Notes under the pieces: model-generated
The model's database searches: none
The model's input: the letters and a program-made list of their open reading frames with translations, nothing else
What the model was told of the DNA's origin: nothing
Origin: an uncultured bacterium
GTDB lineage: Bacteria > Pseudomonadota > Gammaproteobacteria > Burkholderiales > Burkholderiaceae_E
NCBI GenBank assembly: GCA_903864485.1
Contig: CAIPGD010000007.1
Coordinates: forward strand, 1-6,346
Direction: 5' to 3'
Length of the DNA stretch: 6,346 nt
Part shown: in pieces, positions 6,161 to 6,346 of the stretch
How positions within the stretch are numbered: position 1 is the first letter of the stretch
How the letters are laid out: every line of letters starts with the position of its first letter
Program-made: the position numbers and the translations under genes

Positions 6161-6346
6161 GAGGACTCCAGCACCAGACTGACATGGGAAGACAACACGC
6201 CACCGTCCCCATGCAAAAGCGCGACCCCTGCGCGGGCGACCTGACGGCCCTGCGCACGGCCCGTCATCTGAAGGTGAGTCTCAGCCAGGTGCGCCATCGC
6301 ACCCGCCACACCGCAATGCCCGTACGACAAGAGTCCCCCATGCAAA
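6157..6346 (-). CDS. Thiolase family protein, C-terminal end only (5' part beyond the window)
   Basis: The last roughly 62 codons of a thiolase-fold gene run in from the right edge. The segment HGGLLSYGHCGVAGAMAHLAE matches the thiolase C-terminal block around the catalytic His of the usual GHP motif, with Cys in place of Pro. QMTGRAQGRQV follows, then ALLHGDGGVLSSHVSLVLE, the final strand region. In this segment the CxGGG motif that carries the second catalytic Cys of degradative thiolases is replaced by LHGDGG, as is common in SCP2-type and DUF35-associated thiolases. The nucleophilic Cys lies outside the window. A TTG at 6345 is in frame, but it falls inside the conserved domain and is not a start. 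The product probably forms a complex with the overlapping DUF35 protein and may cleave or form acyl-CoA carbon-carbon bonds. Family call firm, reaction unknown. Confidence 0.88.
   Translation of the reverse strand, partial: LHGGLLSYGHCGVAGAMAHLAETHLQMTGRAQGRQVARAGVALLHGDGGVLSSHVSLVLESS
6166..6169 (-). promoter_or_regulatory. Ribosome binding site of the DUF35 gene
   Basis: GGAG on the minus strand lies 5 bases before the ATG at 6160, within the last codons of the thiolase gene. It supports that start and coupled translation through the ATGA overlap. Confidence 0.6.

Noticed and set aside
1..6346. CRISPR arrays, tRNA or rRNA genes, insertion sequences, terminators
   Set aside because: No spaced repeats, RNA gene signatures, transposase motifs or stem-loop plus T-tract were seen; coding sequence covers almost all of the window.

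Overview
The window is a gene-dense, GC-rich stretch in which every supported gene lies on the minus strand. It looks like the middle of one catabolic operon. Several things point to a Betaproteobacterium, probably Burkholderiales: a Bug/TctC-type periplasmic binding protein inside a CoA-thioester operon, the GC-rich codon use, and the pairing of AtuA with an NDP-forming acyl-CoA ligase. This placement is inferred from gene types, not from a marker gene.

In transcription order (right to left) the layout is: the 3' end of a thiolase gene (6157-6346, cut by the right edge); a zinc-ribbon/OB-fold DUF35 protein (5702-6160); a single-chain NDP-forming acyl-CoA synthetase (3550-5694); a Bug/TctC solute-binding protein (2570-3553); an AtuA-family protein (1189-2556); a separate AtuA C-terminal-like small protein (836-1186); and a PRISE-like short-chain dehydrogenase/reductase (1-815, cut by the left edge). 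Junctions are very tight: 4-bp ATGA overlaps at thiolase/DUF35 and synthetase/Bug, then gaps of 7, 13, 2 and 20 bp. No internal promoter or terminator is visible, and no stretch over 300 bases lacks a gene.

Read together, the genes suggest uptake or sensing of an unknown carboxylic acid (Bug protein), activation to a CoA thioester (synthetase), and processing of the acyl chain (thiolase with its DUF35 partner, AtuA proteins, reductase). AtuA is named from the acyclic terpene utilisation cluster of Pseudomonas, but its reaction is not established and no terpene-specific carboxylase is present here, so the substrate is unknown.

Two in-frame tandem repeats stand out: six copies of a hexamer giving a Glu-Ala tract between two synthetase domains, and six 9-bp units giving a Gly-Asp-Gln tail on the DUF35 protein.
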